From Hyphomicrobiales bacterium (GTDB lineage Bacteria > Pseudomonadota > Alphaproteobacteria > Rhizobiales > Xanthobacteraceae): a DNA stretch of 64,000 nucleotides. This document shows positions 18,542 through 28,318 of this stretch, one piece after another. The position numbers and the translations under genes were made by a program. A model generated the notes under the pieces. It was not told the origin of the DNA, did not search any database, and worked only from the letters and a program-made list of their open reading frames with translations. Numbering within the stretch: the stretch's first letter is position 1; each line of letters begins with the position of its first letter. The DNA is taken from NCBI GenBank assembly GCA_017305665.1, contig JAFKKH010000029.1, positions 62,001 to 126,000 on the forward strand, in the 5' to 3' direction.

Positions 18542-18967
18542 TTGGGGGCAATTTCGAAATTTTGTGTGATCGTGCTGGCGGCATCGTTGCTTGCGGGCTG
18601 CATGACCGACGGCGGCGATCAGAGCGGTGTGGTCTATACCGACGACCGCGGTGTCGCCAATCAGCCGTTTCCTGCCGACTACCGCGCGCAATTGCTCGCG
18701 TTCCTCAAAACCTACATCAACAATCCTGTCGGCATTCGTAGTGCAGCGTTGGCCGAACCTGTTCAGCGCACCGTCGGCGGCCGCCTGCGCTATGTGAGCT
18801 GCCTGCGCTACAACGCACGCGAGCTTGATGGCAGCTATCGGGGCGTGGTCGAGCGCGCGGTGGTCTATGTCGATGCCAGGCTCGACCGCATCCTCGAGAA
18901 AGCCGACGATGTCTGCGCCGGCGTGACTTACGCGCCATTCCCCGAACTCGAGAAGCTGACGCGCTGA
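18542..18967 (+). CDS. Putative lipoprotein of unknown function
   Basis: 141 residues with a lipoprotein signal: hydrophobic VIVLAASLLAGCMT gives the lipobox Leu-Ala-Gly-Cys, so the mature Cys is about residue 20. The body carries YRAQLLAFLKTYINNPVGIRSA and a Cys-containing strand (RYVSCLRYNARELDG), with a second late Cys. No known domain recognised. The opening TTG at 18542 has only a weak ribosome site, so the start is uncertain. Convergent with the serine hydrolase gene. Confidence 0.7.
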   Translation: MGAISKFCVIVLAASLLAGCMTDGGDQSGVVYTDDRGVANQPFPADYRAQLLAFLKTYINNPVGIRSAALAEPVQRTVGGRLRYVSCLRYNARELDGSYRGVVERAVVYVDARLDRILEKADDVCAGVTYAPFPELEKLTR

Positions 18968-18984
18968 GTCAGGCGACGTTTGGC

Positions 18985-20178
18985 TTATAGAAAACGCTGC
19001 GCGATCGCATCGAACCCGCGACGCCAGGCGAGTGCGCTGTCGGGATCGAGCGGCGTATGCTCCGATGCCATCCGGATGACGACGAGCTCGGCCTCAGGAT
19101 GGATGTAGATGTATTGGCCGTGAATGCCGATCGCCATCAGCACGTTCTTTGTCCGGTCGACCCGGTACCATTTGCTGCGGTAGCTGGCGTTTGGAAACAG
19201 TGCGGCGAATTCCGACGGCGCCCACGCTTCCGGATCGCCCTGCGTATTGATGTCGTCGATCCACCAGCCCGGCACCACCTGGCGATCGCCGGCGATGCCC
19301 CGCCGCCGGATCATCTCGCCGAAGCGCGCCAGATCGTGCGGCGTGACGCAGATTCCGCCGGCGGCGCGCATCGCGCCGTGCTTGTCGACGGTGATGTAGC
19401 CGTTCGCCGCCGCTCCCAGCGGCTGCCAGAGGCACTGACTGAGGATATCGGAGAGCGCCTGTCCGCAGGCGCGCTCGTACACCCAGCCCAGCACATCGGT
19501 GTTGGTGGAGACGTAGTGAAACACGTCGCCATGGGTTTTGCCGTCCGGCTTCATCGTCGCGAGGAAACCGCGCAGATCTGGCGTGTCGCGACCGGCGGGG
19601 AGAGGATCCCAGCCGACGGCGTAGCGATACCGGATCACGTCGCCATCGGGATCGTCGTAATCCTCGACGAACGAAATGCCGACAGTCATGTCGAGCAGGT
19701 GACGGACGCTGCACGTTCCGTAGACCGACTGCGCGAGTTCGGGGATGTAGGTGGTCACCGGCGCATCGGGATCGAGCACGCCGCGGTCTGCCAGAATGCC
19801 GCCGAGCGCTCCGCAGATCGATTTGCTGATCGAGAACACGATGTGCGGTGTGGTGGCGTTCATGCCGTTGCCGTACCACTCGGCGGCGAGGCGTCCGCGC
19901 CGCAGCACCACGAAAGCGTCGGTGCTCGAGGCGGGGAGGGCGGCTGCAAGGGTCGTTTGGTTGCGGTCGCGGCCGGCAAAGGTGGTTCGGCCGATGGCCT
20001 CGTCGAGATCGGTTTCGAGCGGCTGGACTGCGCCGGAGGCAGCGATCTCGGCGGTCGGCAACAGGCGCCGCACGTTGCGAAAGCCCCAGGCGTTGTGCGG
20101 CGATTTCCGCCAGTTGGCGAGCGTCACCAGGTTTTCCGGCGCGGGCGGGAACCCGTTCATCAGGCGGTTTGCAGTCAT
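18985..20178 (-). CDS. Class C beta-lactamase-like serine hydrolase (NylB-like)
   Basis: 397 residues starting at the ATG at 20178 (MTANRLMNGF), with GGGGC about 6 bases upstream; the longer TTG start has no ribosome site. The serine hydrolase core is complete: nucleophile Ser116 and Lys119 in FSISKSICG, and Tyr222 in FHYVSTNTDVLG. The overall plan matches 6-aminohexanoate-dimer hydrolase/type VIII esterases rather than true beta-lactamases. No signal peptide is seen, so a cytoplasmic amidase/esterase is likely. Single gene; no neighbour suggests the substrate. Confidence 0.87.
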   Translation of the reverse strand: MTANRLMNGFPPAPENLVTLANWRKSPHNAWGFRNVRRLLPTAEIAASGAVQPLETDLDEAIGRTTFAGRDRNQTTLAAALPASSTDAFVVLRRGRLAAEWYGNGMNATTPHIVFSISKSICGALGGILADRGVLDPDAPVTTYIPELAQSVYGTCSVRHLLDMTVGISFVEDYDDPDGDVIRYRYAVGWDPLPAGRDTPDLRGFLATMKPDGKTHGDVFHYVSTNTDVLGWVYERACGQALSDILSQCLWQPLGAAANGYITVDKHGAMRAAGGICVTPHDLARFGEMIRRRGIAGDRQVVPGWWIDDINTQGDPEAWAPSEFAALFPNASYRSKWYRVDRTKNVLMAIGIHGQYIYIHPEAELVVIRMASEHTPLDPDSALAWRRGFDAIAQRFL

Positions 20179-20430
20179 GTCGTGCCCCAATTTCAAGCGA
20201 GTTCCATCGGCTTACACAATCAATCACGTTCCGGCGAGCCCCGGAACCTTGCGCGTCATGGGGACGACGAATGCAATAACCGCAATGCGGCCATGGCGGG
20301 GGCGGAACCGGCGATGTGGCCGAAGCGACACAGTCGCGAAAACCCTCGCTGCAATCTTGCCGCCTTCAAGCAACCAAATTCGCGCCACGTTGTTTGAGGA
20401 TGGTCGTAGCCACTGAAAAGGGGAACTACT

Positions 20431-21144
20431 ATGAAGAAATTCTTGCTCACCGCTACGGCGGTTGCAGCGTTTGCCGCGCCGGCGCTTGCGGCTGATCTTC
20501 CCGCGCGGCCCTATACCAAGGCGCCGCCGCCGGTGACGCCGCCCCAGATCGTTTATAACTGGACCGGATTCTATATCGGTGGCCATCTCGGCGGGGCGTT
20601 CGGCAGCGGCAGCAGCCTGGGCGGCAGCGACGGCCGATTCATGGGCGGCGTGCAGGGCGGCGCCGACTATCAGTTCGCCAACAACTGGGTGATCGGTGTC
20701 GAAGCCCAGTATAGCTGGCTCACCAACAGCAACAGCAGCGTGGCCTTTCCGGGCGGCAGTGTCGTGACCGGCAACGATCGCGGTATCGGTTCGGTGACCG
20801 GCCGTCTCGGCTACGCCTGGGGTCCGACGCTGCTCTACGCCAAGGGCGGCTATGCATTCCGCGACAACAAGCTTGGCGTGACCGACGCAACAGGTGTGCC
20901 GCTGGCTTTCGCGACCACCGGAAATCGTGACGATGGCTACACCGTCGGCGCCGGTCTCGAATACATGTTCGCGCCGAACTGGTCTGCCAAGGTCGAGTAT
21001 CAGTACTACAACTTCGGCAAGACCACGTTTGCCGCGGGTTCGCCGCCCGACATCGTCGGTGCGAGCTTTCACAATGACGAGCATACCGTCAAGGCGGGGC
21101 TGAACTACCGCTTCGGCTGGGGCGGTGCGACGGCGCCGTACTGA
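20431..21144 (+). CDS. Outer-membrane beta-barrel protein, Omp31/Opa type
   Basis: 237 residues with a signal peptide (1-21, ending PALAAD) and an 8-stranded porin-like barrel: the start NWTGFYIGGHLGGAFG, many alternating aromatic/Gly strands, a C-terminal aromatic (FGWGGATAPY), as in rhizobial Omp25/Omp31 proteins. AAAAGGGGA lies just before the ATG, a strong ribosome site. A rho-independent terminator follows at 21165. High expression in the outer membrane is likely from the family and these signals. Confidence 0.92.
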   Translation: MKKFLLTATAVAAFAAPALAADLPARPYTKAPPPVTPPQIVYNWTGFYIGGHLGGAFGSGSSLGGSDGRFMGGVQGGADYQFANNWVIGVEAQYSWLTNSNSSVAFPGGSVVTGNDRGIGSVTGRLGYAWGPTLLYAKGGYAFRDNKLGVTDATGVPLAFATTGNRDDGYTVGAGLEYMFAPNWSAKVEYQYYNFGKTTFAAGSPPDIVGASFHNDEHTVKAGLNYRFGWGGATAPY

Positions 21145-21164
21145 GATATCGGTTGCATCGGACG

Positions 21165-21194
21165 AAAAAAGGCCGGCTTCACGCCGGCCTTTTT
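21165..21194 (+). terminator. Rho-independent terminator of the porin gene
   Basis: Perfect 7-bp stem GGCCGGC/GCCGGCC (21171-21177 with 21183-21189), loop ttcac, flanked by six A before and five T after. It lies 20 bases past the Omp31-type stop codon. Confidence 0.92.
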
Positions 21195-21241
21195 ATTTGC
21201 GGGATGTGGACGCGATACGATCCATGGCTCCCGGCTTTGAG

Positions 21242-21427
21242 TCAGATGCGGTCGACTCTCAGAAACAATGTCCAGATCGTCAGCAGCAGGGTCGGGATAC
21301 CAAGCCAGTGCGGGTGAACGCAGAATGTCCCGCCATAGTGACACAACTGATCGGCGCCGATGCCGTAATTGCCGGCGCCGTAAAATGCTGCCGTTGCCAA
21401 CGCCATGATGACGGTTACGAGGACCAT
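21242..21427 (-). CDS. Small two-helix membrane protein
   Basis: 61 residues, MVLVTVIMALATAAFYGAG at the start and GIPTLLLTIWTLFLRVDRI at the end, each a membrane helix, with a Cys-Gly-His loop (DQLCHYGGTFC) between them. The start at 21427 is chosen at the first helix; a longer frame upstream looks non-coding. No strong ribosome site. Convergent with the porin gene. Function unknown. Confidence 0.55.
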   Translation of the reverse strand: MVLVTVIMALATAAFYGAGNYGIGADQLCHYGGTFCVHPHWLGIPTLLLTIWTLFLRVDRI

Positions 21428-21726
21428 CGGATGCTCTCGATGTTGCAACGCGCCGCCAAAATTCGAACCACGCAGGGCGCGGGGTTTGCTGCGGCCGGTG
21501 ATGTGCCGCAGGCTAGGATTGCCCCGTGAAGCAAGCGTAAATCGATACCCCCGTTTTTCTGCGATCGGCCCTTCGGCGCGCCCGATGGTCAGGGCGAACG
21601 TTGGAACCCGATTGCCATGCTCTCGAAAAGCCACGATAAATCGAAGGTCCGGATGCGAAGCCGGGCCTTTCCGGGTCCGATTGTTTGATCGGTCTTGGGG
21701 TTGAAGGACTCGAGGGGGCGGCTGGC

Positions 21727-22128
21727 ATGAAGCGGTATGTGATTTTCGTCCTGATCGGACCGGCGGTGGGCGGCCTGATCCTGCTTGCGACCACCACCTA
21801 TCTGTCGGGTTACTGGACCGAGACGAATTTTGCAGAGGTTCGGAAATTCTTCGTCGTGCTGTTCTCGACCCTGCAGTTCAGCTACCTGTTCGGGCTGCTG
21901 CCGTGTCTCGCCGTTGCGTCGATCGACGACATCCTGGCTCACATCAATCGCATCAACTGGATTGTGCGGATGGTGATCATCGGCGTGATCGGGTTCGTGG
22001 CCGCCGAGCTTCTCTATGGCTCGCACGGCGCCGACACCGGCGCGCTGCAATTCGTGCTTTACGGTTCGGTTGGCCTGGTCCCGGCGATGCTGTCATCGTG
22101 GCTCGCGCGCGACGTCGCCTCGCATTGA
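21727..22128 (+). CDS. Conserved polytopic membrane protein
   Basis: 133 residues beginning MKRYVIFVLIGPAVGGL after GAGGGGGC. Four hydrophobic segments are visible (about 4-22, 42-60, 73-91, 105-122). This resembles the DUF5413-type proteins of Bradyrhizobium, for which no role is known. It lies about 120 bases before the RND operon in the same direction but is separated by its own untranslated gap. Name tentative. Confidence 0.65.
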   Translation: MKRYVIFVLIGPAVGGLILLATTTYLSGYWTETNFAEVRKFFVVLFSTLQFSYLFGLLPCLAVASIDDILAHINRINWIVRMVIIGVIGFVAAELLYGSHGADTGALQFVLYGSVGLVPAMLSSWLARDVASH

Positions 22129-22252
22129 GAGGCGCATGGGTGCGTCTCCTGGATTTTCGGCGAAGTGGGTCGGCCGCCGATGACCCAAAAAGGTACCTCT
22201 TAGTGTCATCGAGAGCTTAGCAGACGGCAAGATAGACGTTACGGTCGCAAAA

Positions 22253-23368
22253 ATGTCCAAGCACGACATGTCGAGAGAAGGGCAGCCGGTGATTTTGTGG
22301 CGCGCGGTCCGAGCCATCCTTGTCGGTGTGAGCTTGCTTGCGTTGACCGTCGCGCTTTGGATTGTCGCCGGTCATTTCCCGTATCCTGCTTCGGAAGCAT
22401 CGCAGCCCGAAAAGCCCGGTTCAAGTCCGGCCGGACCACCGCGCCCGGAAAGTAAGGGTGATGCTGAGGTGGTTCGGCTTTCTCCCGAGCAACAGAAGCA
22501 GATCGGGTTTGAGACGGCGGTACTAAAGGCAGAACCGCATCAGGAACTGCTCCGAGCCTATGGTGCTGTGCTGGACATCGGTCGAGTTACCGAACTGACC
22601 AACAGCTATGCCAATGCCAACGCGCAACTTCAGACCGCTCAAGCCAAGTTCGAGGTTTCAAGGAGCGCGTTCGAGCGGGCAAAGAATCTCAGCCAGTCTG
22701 ACGCGATGGCGAAGGCGCAAGTCGAGGTCGCCGAAGGGACTTTTCGCGCGGATCAGGCTGCACTGGCCGCCGCGGAATCGCAGGTCAAAACATTAGCCGC
22801 GACGGCACAGCAGGAATGGGGCCCGCTGATCGGCAAAGCGATCATTGAACGCTCGCCGGTCGTCGTTCGACTGATCGAACGCGAACAGTTCCTCGTTCAG
22901 GTGACACTATCGCCCGGCGTCACTGTCGCGACACCTCCTCGGACGGCGCTGGCTCAGGCACCTACCCGGGACGCCAATATCGATTTGCAGTTTCTCTCGC
23001 CCGCAACGCGCACAGACACACGCATCCAGGGGGTGAGCTATTTCTTTTCAGCGCCGGGTGACAGTGGCCTTCTGCCCGGCATGAATACGACCGTATATGT
23101 GCCATCCGGCAAGACGTACGAGGGCGTGTTCGTCGAAGACACGGCCATTGTGCGGTGGCAAGGACGGTCGTGGGTGTATCTGCGTGTCGGCTCCGATAGC
23201 TTCAAGCGGCATCCGATCAATACCGACCAGCCTGTCTCCGACGACGATTACATCGTACGCGGTATCCCGCCGGGCGCCGAGATCGTGATCCAGGGGGCGC
23301 AGGTCCTGTTGTCCGAAGAGGCCAAGAGCGAACTTCGCGGCAGCGGCGATAGCGGCGACGATGACTAG
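22253..23368 (+). CDS. RND efflux periplasmic adaptor (HlyD/CusB-like)
   Basis: 371 residues: short cytoplasmic N-terminus, membrane anchor (about 22-43), Pro/Ser linker, alpha-helical hairpin about 115-185 (ANANAQLQTAQAKFEVSRSAFERAKNLSQ...), then beta-barrel and membrane-proximal strands (GVSYFFSAPGDSGLLPGMNTTVYVP). This links the inner-membrane pump to an outer-membrane channel, which is not in the window. The stop overlaps the start of the permease by 8 bases, so the pair forms one operon. Export substrate unknown, perhaps metal or organic solute. Confidence 0.88.
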   Translation: MSKHDMSREGQPVILWRAVRAILVGVSLLALTVALWIVAGHFPYPASEASQPEKPGSSPAGPPRPESKGDAEVVRLSPEQQKQIGFETAVLKAEPHQELLRAYGAVLDIGRVTELTNSYANANAQLQTAQAKFEVSRSAFERAKNLSQSDAMAKAQVEVAEGTFRADQAALAAAESQVKTLAATAQQEWGPLIGKAIIERSPVVVRLIEREQFLVQVTLSPGVTVATPPRTALAQAPTRDANIDLQFLSPATRTDTRIQGVSYFFSAPGDSGLLPGMNTTVYVPSGKTYEGVFVEDTAIVRWQGRSWVYLRVGSDSFKRHPINTDQPVSDDDYIVRGIPPGAEIVIQGAQVLLSEEAKSELRGSGDSGDDD

Positions 23369-26300
23369 CGGCGCACCTTCGAACACCGGGCCGCAAGCCG
23401 CTCTGATTTCGTTTGCCATCCGCTTTCGCGGAATCGTGCTCGCGCTTGCGTGTGCGCTCTTTGTCTACGGCTTGCTTTCACTCGGAAGCGCGAAATACGC
23501 CGTGTTTCCGGAATTTGCGCCGCCTCAGGTTTCGATCCAGACGGAAGCGCCTGGTCTCAGCCCGGAGCAGGTCGAGATTCTTGTCACCCAGACGATCGAG
23601 ACATCGATCAATGGATTGCCCGGAGTCGAAAGCATGCGTTCAGCGTCGATCCAGGGCTTGTCCGTGATCACGATTGTCTTCCATCCGAGCAGCGACATTT
23701 ACCACGCGCGCCAATTGGTCGCCGAGCGTCTCGCCGTGGTAACCAGCCGGCTCCCGCAGGGTGTCCAGCCTCCGGCGATGACCCCGCTGATCCCAACGGC
23801 CAGCACGGTGCTGGCCATCGGGCTGACGTCGGATCAGCGCTCGCTGATGGATTTGCGCACCATCGCGGACTGGACCGTCAGCAGACGGCTGTTGGCCGTG
23901 CCGGGTGTCGCCCAGGTCTCGACCTACGGCAGAGATGTGAGGTCTCTGCAGGTGCAGGTTCGTCCCGACGATCTGATCCGGTTTCGGGTGGGCATGAACG
24001 ACGTTCTGGCTGCGGCGCGTAAGGCCACCGGGGTTCGGGGCGCGGGCTTCGTCGATACGGTCAATCAGCGCATCACGCTTCAGACCCAAGGCCAGTCTTT
24101 GACCCCGGAGCAGGTCGCTCGCACAGTTCTGCTCCATGAAGGCGGCGCAAGCGTTGTCCTTGGCGACGTTGCGAATGTTGTGATCGCTCCCGAGCCACCG
24201 ATCGGCGCCGCTCTCATCAACGGCAAGCCGGGTGTCTTGCTGATGATAGGTCAGCAATACGGAGCGAACACGCGCGAGGTCACGACCAGGGCGGAAGCGG
24301 CCCTTCAGGAGTTGCGGCCGGCGCTCGACAGCGAAAAGGTTCAGCTCCATGCCGAACTGTTTCGCCCGGCCAATTTCATCGACACGGCGACCCAAAGCGT
24401 GTTGCACGCGCTGTTGATCGGCGGCGCGCTCGTCATCATTGTCTTGTTTCTATTCCTGTTCGACTGGCGTACCTCGATCATAAGCTGCGCCGCGATCCCG
24501 TTATCGTTGATTGCGGCAGTGCTTGCCCTGCAATGGATGGGTGAATCCCTCAACACCATGACGTTGGGTGGCCTTGCGATCGCGATCGGCGAGGTGGTCG
24601 ATGATGCCGTGATCGGCGTTGAAAACGTGGTGCGCCGGTTGCGTGAGAACAGGCGCCTGGCAGAGCCGAGGACCGAAGCCGGTGTCGTGCTCGGAGCCAT
24701 CCTCGAGGTTCGCAGCGCCGTTGCATACGCGACCTTCGCGGTGCTGCTGGTGTTCTTTCCGGTTCTCGCGCTCTCAGGGGTTGCCGGCCGTCTCTTTGGA
24801 CCGTTGGGCGTCGCCTATATCCTTGCGGTGCTGGCTTCGCTCGCCGTCGCCCTGACTGTTACGCCGGCGCTTTCCATGTTGCTGCTCGTCGGGAGAGGCC
24901 GGCAGGAACCTCACGAGCCGCCGGTGGTGCGATGGTCCCGCCACCATTACCGGGCGCTGCTCCGGCGCATCGGGCGCTTTCCGAGGCTGGTCGTCGCAAC
25001 GGCGATCGTGCTCACGATCGTCGGCGCTGCGATATTGCCGTTCTTCGGCGGGACCTTTCTGCCCGATCTGAGAGAAGGGCATCTGATCCTGCACGTCTCC
25101 GAAATACCAGGCACGTCGCTCGACGAGTCGCTTCGTATCGGAAAGCTGATCACGGAGGCGTTGCAGAAGGTTCCGGGCATACGAAGCGTCGCTCAGCATG
25201 CGGGACGCGCCGAAGCCGGCGTCGACACGGTGGGTCCGCATTACAGCGAGTTCGAGATCGACCTTGCGCAGGGGCTCTCCGGTCACGATCAAGCCGTCGC
25301 CGAAACGCGGATGCGGGCTGCTCTGGCCAACTTCCCCGGCATTAGTTTCTCGCTCAAGACCTATCTGACTGAGCGGTTGGAGGAAACGGTCTCGGGTTTT
25401 ACAGCCGCGCTGGCGGTGAATATCTACGGCGCCGACCTCGATGCACTGGAGCGTGCGGCACATGACGTGGCGCGGGAACTCGGCGAAGTACCTGGCGCTG
25501 TCGATGTCCAGCAACAATCTCCGCCGGGGATGCCGCAAATCAACGTAACGCTCCGCCCGGCGGACCTGCAGCGATGGGGACTCGATGCGGTCGAAGTGCT
25601 CGATCTGATCCGCACGGCCTACCAGGGGGATGTGGTCGGTCAGGGATACGAGGGGAACGTCGTCTTCAATGTGATCGTGATTCTGGATGCGCATGACCGC
25701 GCAAGGCTTACCCAGATCGGCGACATGCCTCTTCGGACGCCGAGCGGCGCTTATATTCTGCTGAAGCAGGTGGCCGACGTTTACGACACGTCAGGCCGGT
25801 ATCAGGTGCTCCACCGCAACGCGCAGCGGGTTCAGACCGTGACCGCAAACGTGAGAGGCCGCGATCTGGCGTCCTTCGTAGCCGATGCCAAGAGAAAGAT
25901 TGTCCAAGACGTCACCCTGCCGCCCGGCGCACACGTGGAGTTCGCCGGCGCTGCCGAAGCGCAGGCGCAGTCGCAGCGCGATCTTATCGTGAATGCACTA
26001 CTGGCCGGAGTTGGCATCGTCCTGCTGCTGTCGATCGTCACCGGTCACTGGCGCAACTTGCTGCTGGTGCTGATCAACCTGCCGTTCGCTTTCGTGGGTG
26101 GTGTCTTCGCGGTGGCCCTGACCGGTGGCCTGCTTTCGCTGGGCTCGATGGTGGGTTTCGTGACGTTGTTCGGGATCACGCTGCGCAACTCGATCCTGAT
26201 GATCTCGCACTACGAGCATCTTGTCATCGTCGATGGTCGCGCCTGGGGACCGGAAACGGCCATTGAGGGCGCGGCAGACCGCCTCGTCCCAATCCTGATG

Positions 26301-26513
26301 ACCTCTCTGGTGACGGGCCTCGGGTTGTTGCCTCTTGCGATCGGTGCGGGCGAACCGGGGCGGGAGATTGAAGGCCCGATGGCGATCGTCATCCTTGGCG
26401 GCCTCATCACATCGATGGCGCTCAACCTCCTGGTTTTGCCGACACTGGCACTACGCCATGCACGTTTTGCCAAACGGATTGGCGTGCCGCCTGAGAAAGC
26501 AATTGCGTCTTGA
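23361..26513 (+). CDS. RND efflux permease, CusA/CzcA (HME) type
   Basis: 1050-residue inner-membrane proton antiporter with 12 helices and two large periplasmic loops. Helix 4 carries GGLAIAIGEVVDDAVIGVENVVRR, where the paired Asp is the proton-relay site of heavy-metal-type RND pumps, and the early loop has ITIVFHPSSDIYHARQLV. Ends with GPMAIVILGGLITSMALNLLVLP. Partner is the adaptor upstream, with overlapping reading frames. Metal specificity is not certain: no adjacent metal regulator or chaperone occurs, so other substrates remain possible. Confidence 0.93.
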   Translation: MTSGAPSNTGPQAALISFAIRFRGIVLALACALFVYGLLSLGSAKYAVFPEFAPPQVSIQTEAPGLSPEQVEILVTQTIETSINGLPGVESMRSASIQGLSVITIVFHPSSDIYHARQLVAERLAVVTSRLPQGVQPPAMTPLIPTASTVLAIGLTSDQRSLMDLRTIADWTVSRRLLAVPGVAQVSTYGRDVRSLQVQVRPDDLIRFRVGMNDVLAAARKATGVRGAGFVDTVNQRITLQTQGQSLTPEQVARTVLLHEGGASVVLGDVANVVIAPEPPIGAALINGKPGVLLMIGQQYGANTREVTTRAEAALQELRPALDSEKVQLHAELFRPANFIDTATQSVLHALLIGGALVIIVLFLFLFDWRTSIISCAAIPLSLIAAVLALQWMGESLNTMTLGGLAIAIGEVVDDAVIGVENVVRRLRENRRLAEPRTEAGVVLGAILEVRSAVAYATFAVLLVFFPVLALSGVAGRLFGPLGVAYILAVLASLAVALTVTPALSMLLLVGRGRQEPHEPPVVRWSRHHYRALLRRIGRFPRLVVATAIVLTIVGAAILPFFGGTFLPDLREGHLILHVSEIPGTSLDESLRIGKLITEALQKVPGIRSVAQHAGRAEAGVDTVGPHYSEFEIDLAQGLSGHDQAVAETRMRAALANFPGISFSLKTYLTERLEETVSGFTAALAVNIYGADLDALERAAHDVARELGEVPGAVDVQQQSPPGMPQINVTLRPADLQRWGLDAVEVLDLIRTAYQGDVVGQGYEGNVVFNVIVILDAHDRARLTQIGDMPLRTPSGAYILLKQVADVYDTSGRYQVLHRNAQRVQTVTANVRGRDLASFVADAKRKIVQDVTLPPGAHVEFAGAAEAQAQSQRDLIVNALLAGVGIVLLLSIVTGHWRNLLLVLINLPFAFVGGVFAVALTGGLLSLGSMVGFVTLFGITLRNSILMISHYEHLVIVDGRAWGPETAIEGAADRLVPILMTSLVTGLGLLPLAIGAGEPGREIEGPMAIVILGGLITSMALNLLVLPTLALRHARFAKRIGVPPEKAIAS

Positions 26514-26604
26514 CGGAGTTTTGCGGCGAGGGGGCTCGATCGGCTCACTTGTCCGCGAACGACCTGTTCCGGCGTGCATGCATTCGCATGCCCGACAGTC
26601 GGCG

Positions 26605-26820
26605 CTATCGAACGGCGGCGCCCGACACGTCATCGTCCTGACTCTGAACGACATAATCGACGCCGAGCAGGATGCCTTCGGTGATCAGGAAGGCAAGCGC
26701 GCCACCTGCGATGCCAAAAAACACGACAGAAAATGTCGCGACCAGAACCGCGCAGAAAATATCGGCCAGCACCTTGCCGGCGCGATCGATGCCATCCTGC
26801 TTCCTGGTGAAATAAGCCAT
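26605..26820 (-). CDS. Small membrane protein
   Basis: 71 residues: basic start (MAYFTRKQDGIDRAGK) and one long or two short helices (about 18-56, VLADIFCAVLVATFSVVFFGIAGG and LAFLITEGILLGV) and an acidic tail (SQDDDVSG). No domain recognised; ribosome site weak. Between the RND operon and tRNA-Thr, opposite to the former. Moderate confidence that it is expressed. Confidence 0.5.
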   Translation of the reverse strand: MAYFTRKQDGIDRAGKVLADIFCAVLVATFSVVFFGIAGGALAFLITEGILLGVDYVVQSQDDDVSGAAVR

Positions 26821-26940
26821 GGGAAAAACCGCGAATGCGTTGCGTTATCGGCAACATATCCCAACGCCGACAGTTTTCAATGTCCATCGCTGCGAGCGGT
26901 GCAGGTGGCGGCGCGGCGCGATCGACGGGGCAAATTTGGA

Positions 26941-27015
26941 TGGTGCCGGTTGAGAGGATTGAACTCCCGACCTTCGGTTTACAAAACCGCTGCTCTACCG
27001 CTGAGCTAAACCGGC
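26941..27015 (-). tRNA. tRNA-Thr (UGU)
   Basis: 75 bases with an encoded CCA. Acceptor stem GCCGGTT/AACCGGC, D arm ttagctcagcggtagagc, anticodon loop ttTGTaa within paired gcggt/accg-type arms, T arm gggagTTCAATcctc. Anticodon UGU reads ACA codons. Confidence 0.97.
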
Positions 27016-27373
27016 CCGGGCCCCGACGCTAAACCAGAATCGAGGCAGACGACAGCGCCGGAGGCTCTCCCTGATCGAGTGGTCTCCGCGCTGCCGCGCC
27101 TGTTTATGGCGGCTTGTGCGCTTCCGTCAACATGATGGGTGCCATGTCCGGATATGTTTCGCTACAGGCACGCGCACCGTTGGCGGCATGGGCGCCGCCG
27201 CAGGCGAAAAACGGCTGCCGAAGCGGGTACGATGCCTGTGCCACTTGCGTTTGGAGTGGAACCATTTTCCGCGCCGGCAATTATTCACAGTGCCGCAATG
27301 CGCGAGGCTTCCCCGCGACAGGACGTCCCGGTGGAGGAGCTACCTGTGCACGGGCGGCAACGATGGCACCGCG
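27016..27373. other. Intergenic region, no gene seen
   Basis: 358 bases upstream of the single-pass membrane protein gene. Open frames from 27114 and 27116 are extensions or shadows with no consistent protein character. It probably holds promoters for both flanking genes. Nothing else recognised. Confidence 0.4.
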
Positions 27374-28048
27374 ATGAACGTCAGGATGTCATATCGGGGA
27401 TGGAAGGCCCGCGAACCGGCGGCGGGGAGACGCCACGTTTATCTGGCACGCCGTTTGAGGGCCGGGTTCTGGTTGATTCCAGCGGTTGTTGCGGCGGGGC
27501 TTGCCGGCTGGATGTTTGCCCGGGCGGAAGCCGCGAATTCGCCGGCCGAGCCTTCATCGCAAAGCACGATTTCTCTTCCGGCCTCGCATGCGCCGGATGT
27601 CACGGACGCTTCGCCCGAGACATCGTTGGTTGAAAATCCCTCACATCGGCCCGCGCTCGCGCGCGGCGTTCAGGAAAGCAACGTCGCGCCGGCGGATACA
27701 TCCGGCGACGAGGAGGGCATCTCACGTCCCCCGGCCCGTGCCGCGCATGCGGTCGCATCGGTGGATGGCTTGAAGGTGGTGCGGCAAACGCTTCGCCGCG
27801 GCGGCCTCGGATCGAAGGCGCTGATGACGCTGACGATCCGCAACAGCAACGACTACCCCGTCAAGCACATCCAGCTTCTCTGCGCCTTCAGCAGCCGGGA
27901 CGGCGACTACGTGACCAGACGCCGCCACGTGATCGACGGCGTGGTGAAGCCCAACAGCCGCAAAACGTTCCGGCACGTAATGGTGGGCTTTGTCAGCATC
28001 AACGCCAACCGGGGGAAGTGTTCGCTGCTTTCGGCTGATTGGGCCTGA
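27374..28048 (+). CDS. Membrane-anchored protein with FxLYD-like C-terminal domain
   Basis: 224 residues from the ATG at 27374 (MNVRMSYRGW). A single membrane helix at about 38-55 (GFWLIPAVVAAGLAGWMFA) is followed by a Ser/Pro/Ala-rich linker and a C-terminal domain of about 85 residues: KVVRQTLRRGGLGSKALMTLTIRNSNDYPVKHIQLLCAF then KPNSRKTFRHVMVGFV. That fold is seen in FxLYD-type domains of unknown role. The start is the first plausible one, since sequence upstream lacks coding features. Periplasmic function unknown. Confidence 0.68.
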   Translation: MNVRMSYRGWKAREPAAGRRHVYLARRLRAGFWLIPAVVAAGLAGWMFARAEAANSPAEPSSQSTISLPASHAPDVTDASPETSLVENPSHRPALARGVQESNVAPADTSGDEEGISRPPARAAHAVASVDGLKVVRQTLRRGGLGSKALMTLTIRNSNDYPVKHIQLLCAFSSRDGDYVTRRRHVIDGVVKPNSRKTFRHVMVGFVSINANRGKCSLLSADWA

Positions 28049-28210
28049 TTCCGTGGACCATGATGTGCCGCATTCCGCCGCAGCATCCTGGCGCGGTGGA
28101 CCGCCGACCTGGACCTGTCCCCGAGTCGTAAACGAGTCCTGAATCGCCGCCTTGCCATCCCAAAAATAAAGATCGGGACTCGTCGGGTGGAATCGCCGGA
28201 TGCTGGACCC

Positions 28211-28318
28211 ATGGAAACGATGCCCAAACCTGCTTTCGGCGGCGTCCAGTTGGCGCTGTCCATCGCGTTGTTCGCAGCCTGTTCTGTGAACCTGACGCTG
28301 CTCAGCTTCTGGCTGTAG
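28211..28318 (+). CDS. Possible 35-residue membrane peptide
   Basis: Short frame METMPKPAFGGVQLALSI, continuing LFAACSVNLTLLSFWL, so most of it is one hydrophobic helix. No strong ribosome site was seen. Could be a real microprotein or chance; reported for completeness. The rest of 28049-28469 shows no gene. Confidence 0.3.
   Translation: METMPKPAFGGVQLALSIALFAACSVNLTLLSFWL

Noticed and set aside
27116-27373. N-terminal extension of the membrane protein at 27374
   Set aside because: Basic, Cys/Arg-rich leader without ribosome site; the internal ATG precedes the only helix.
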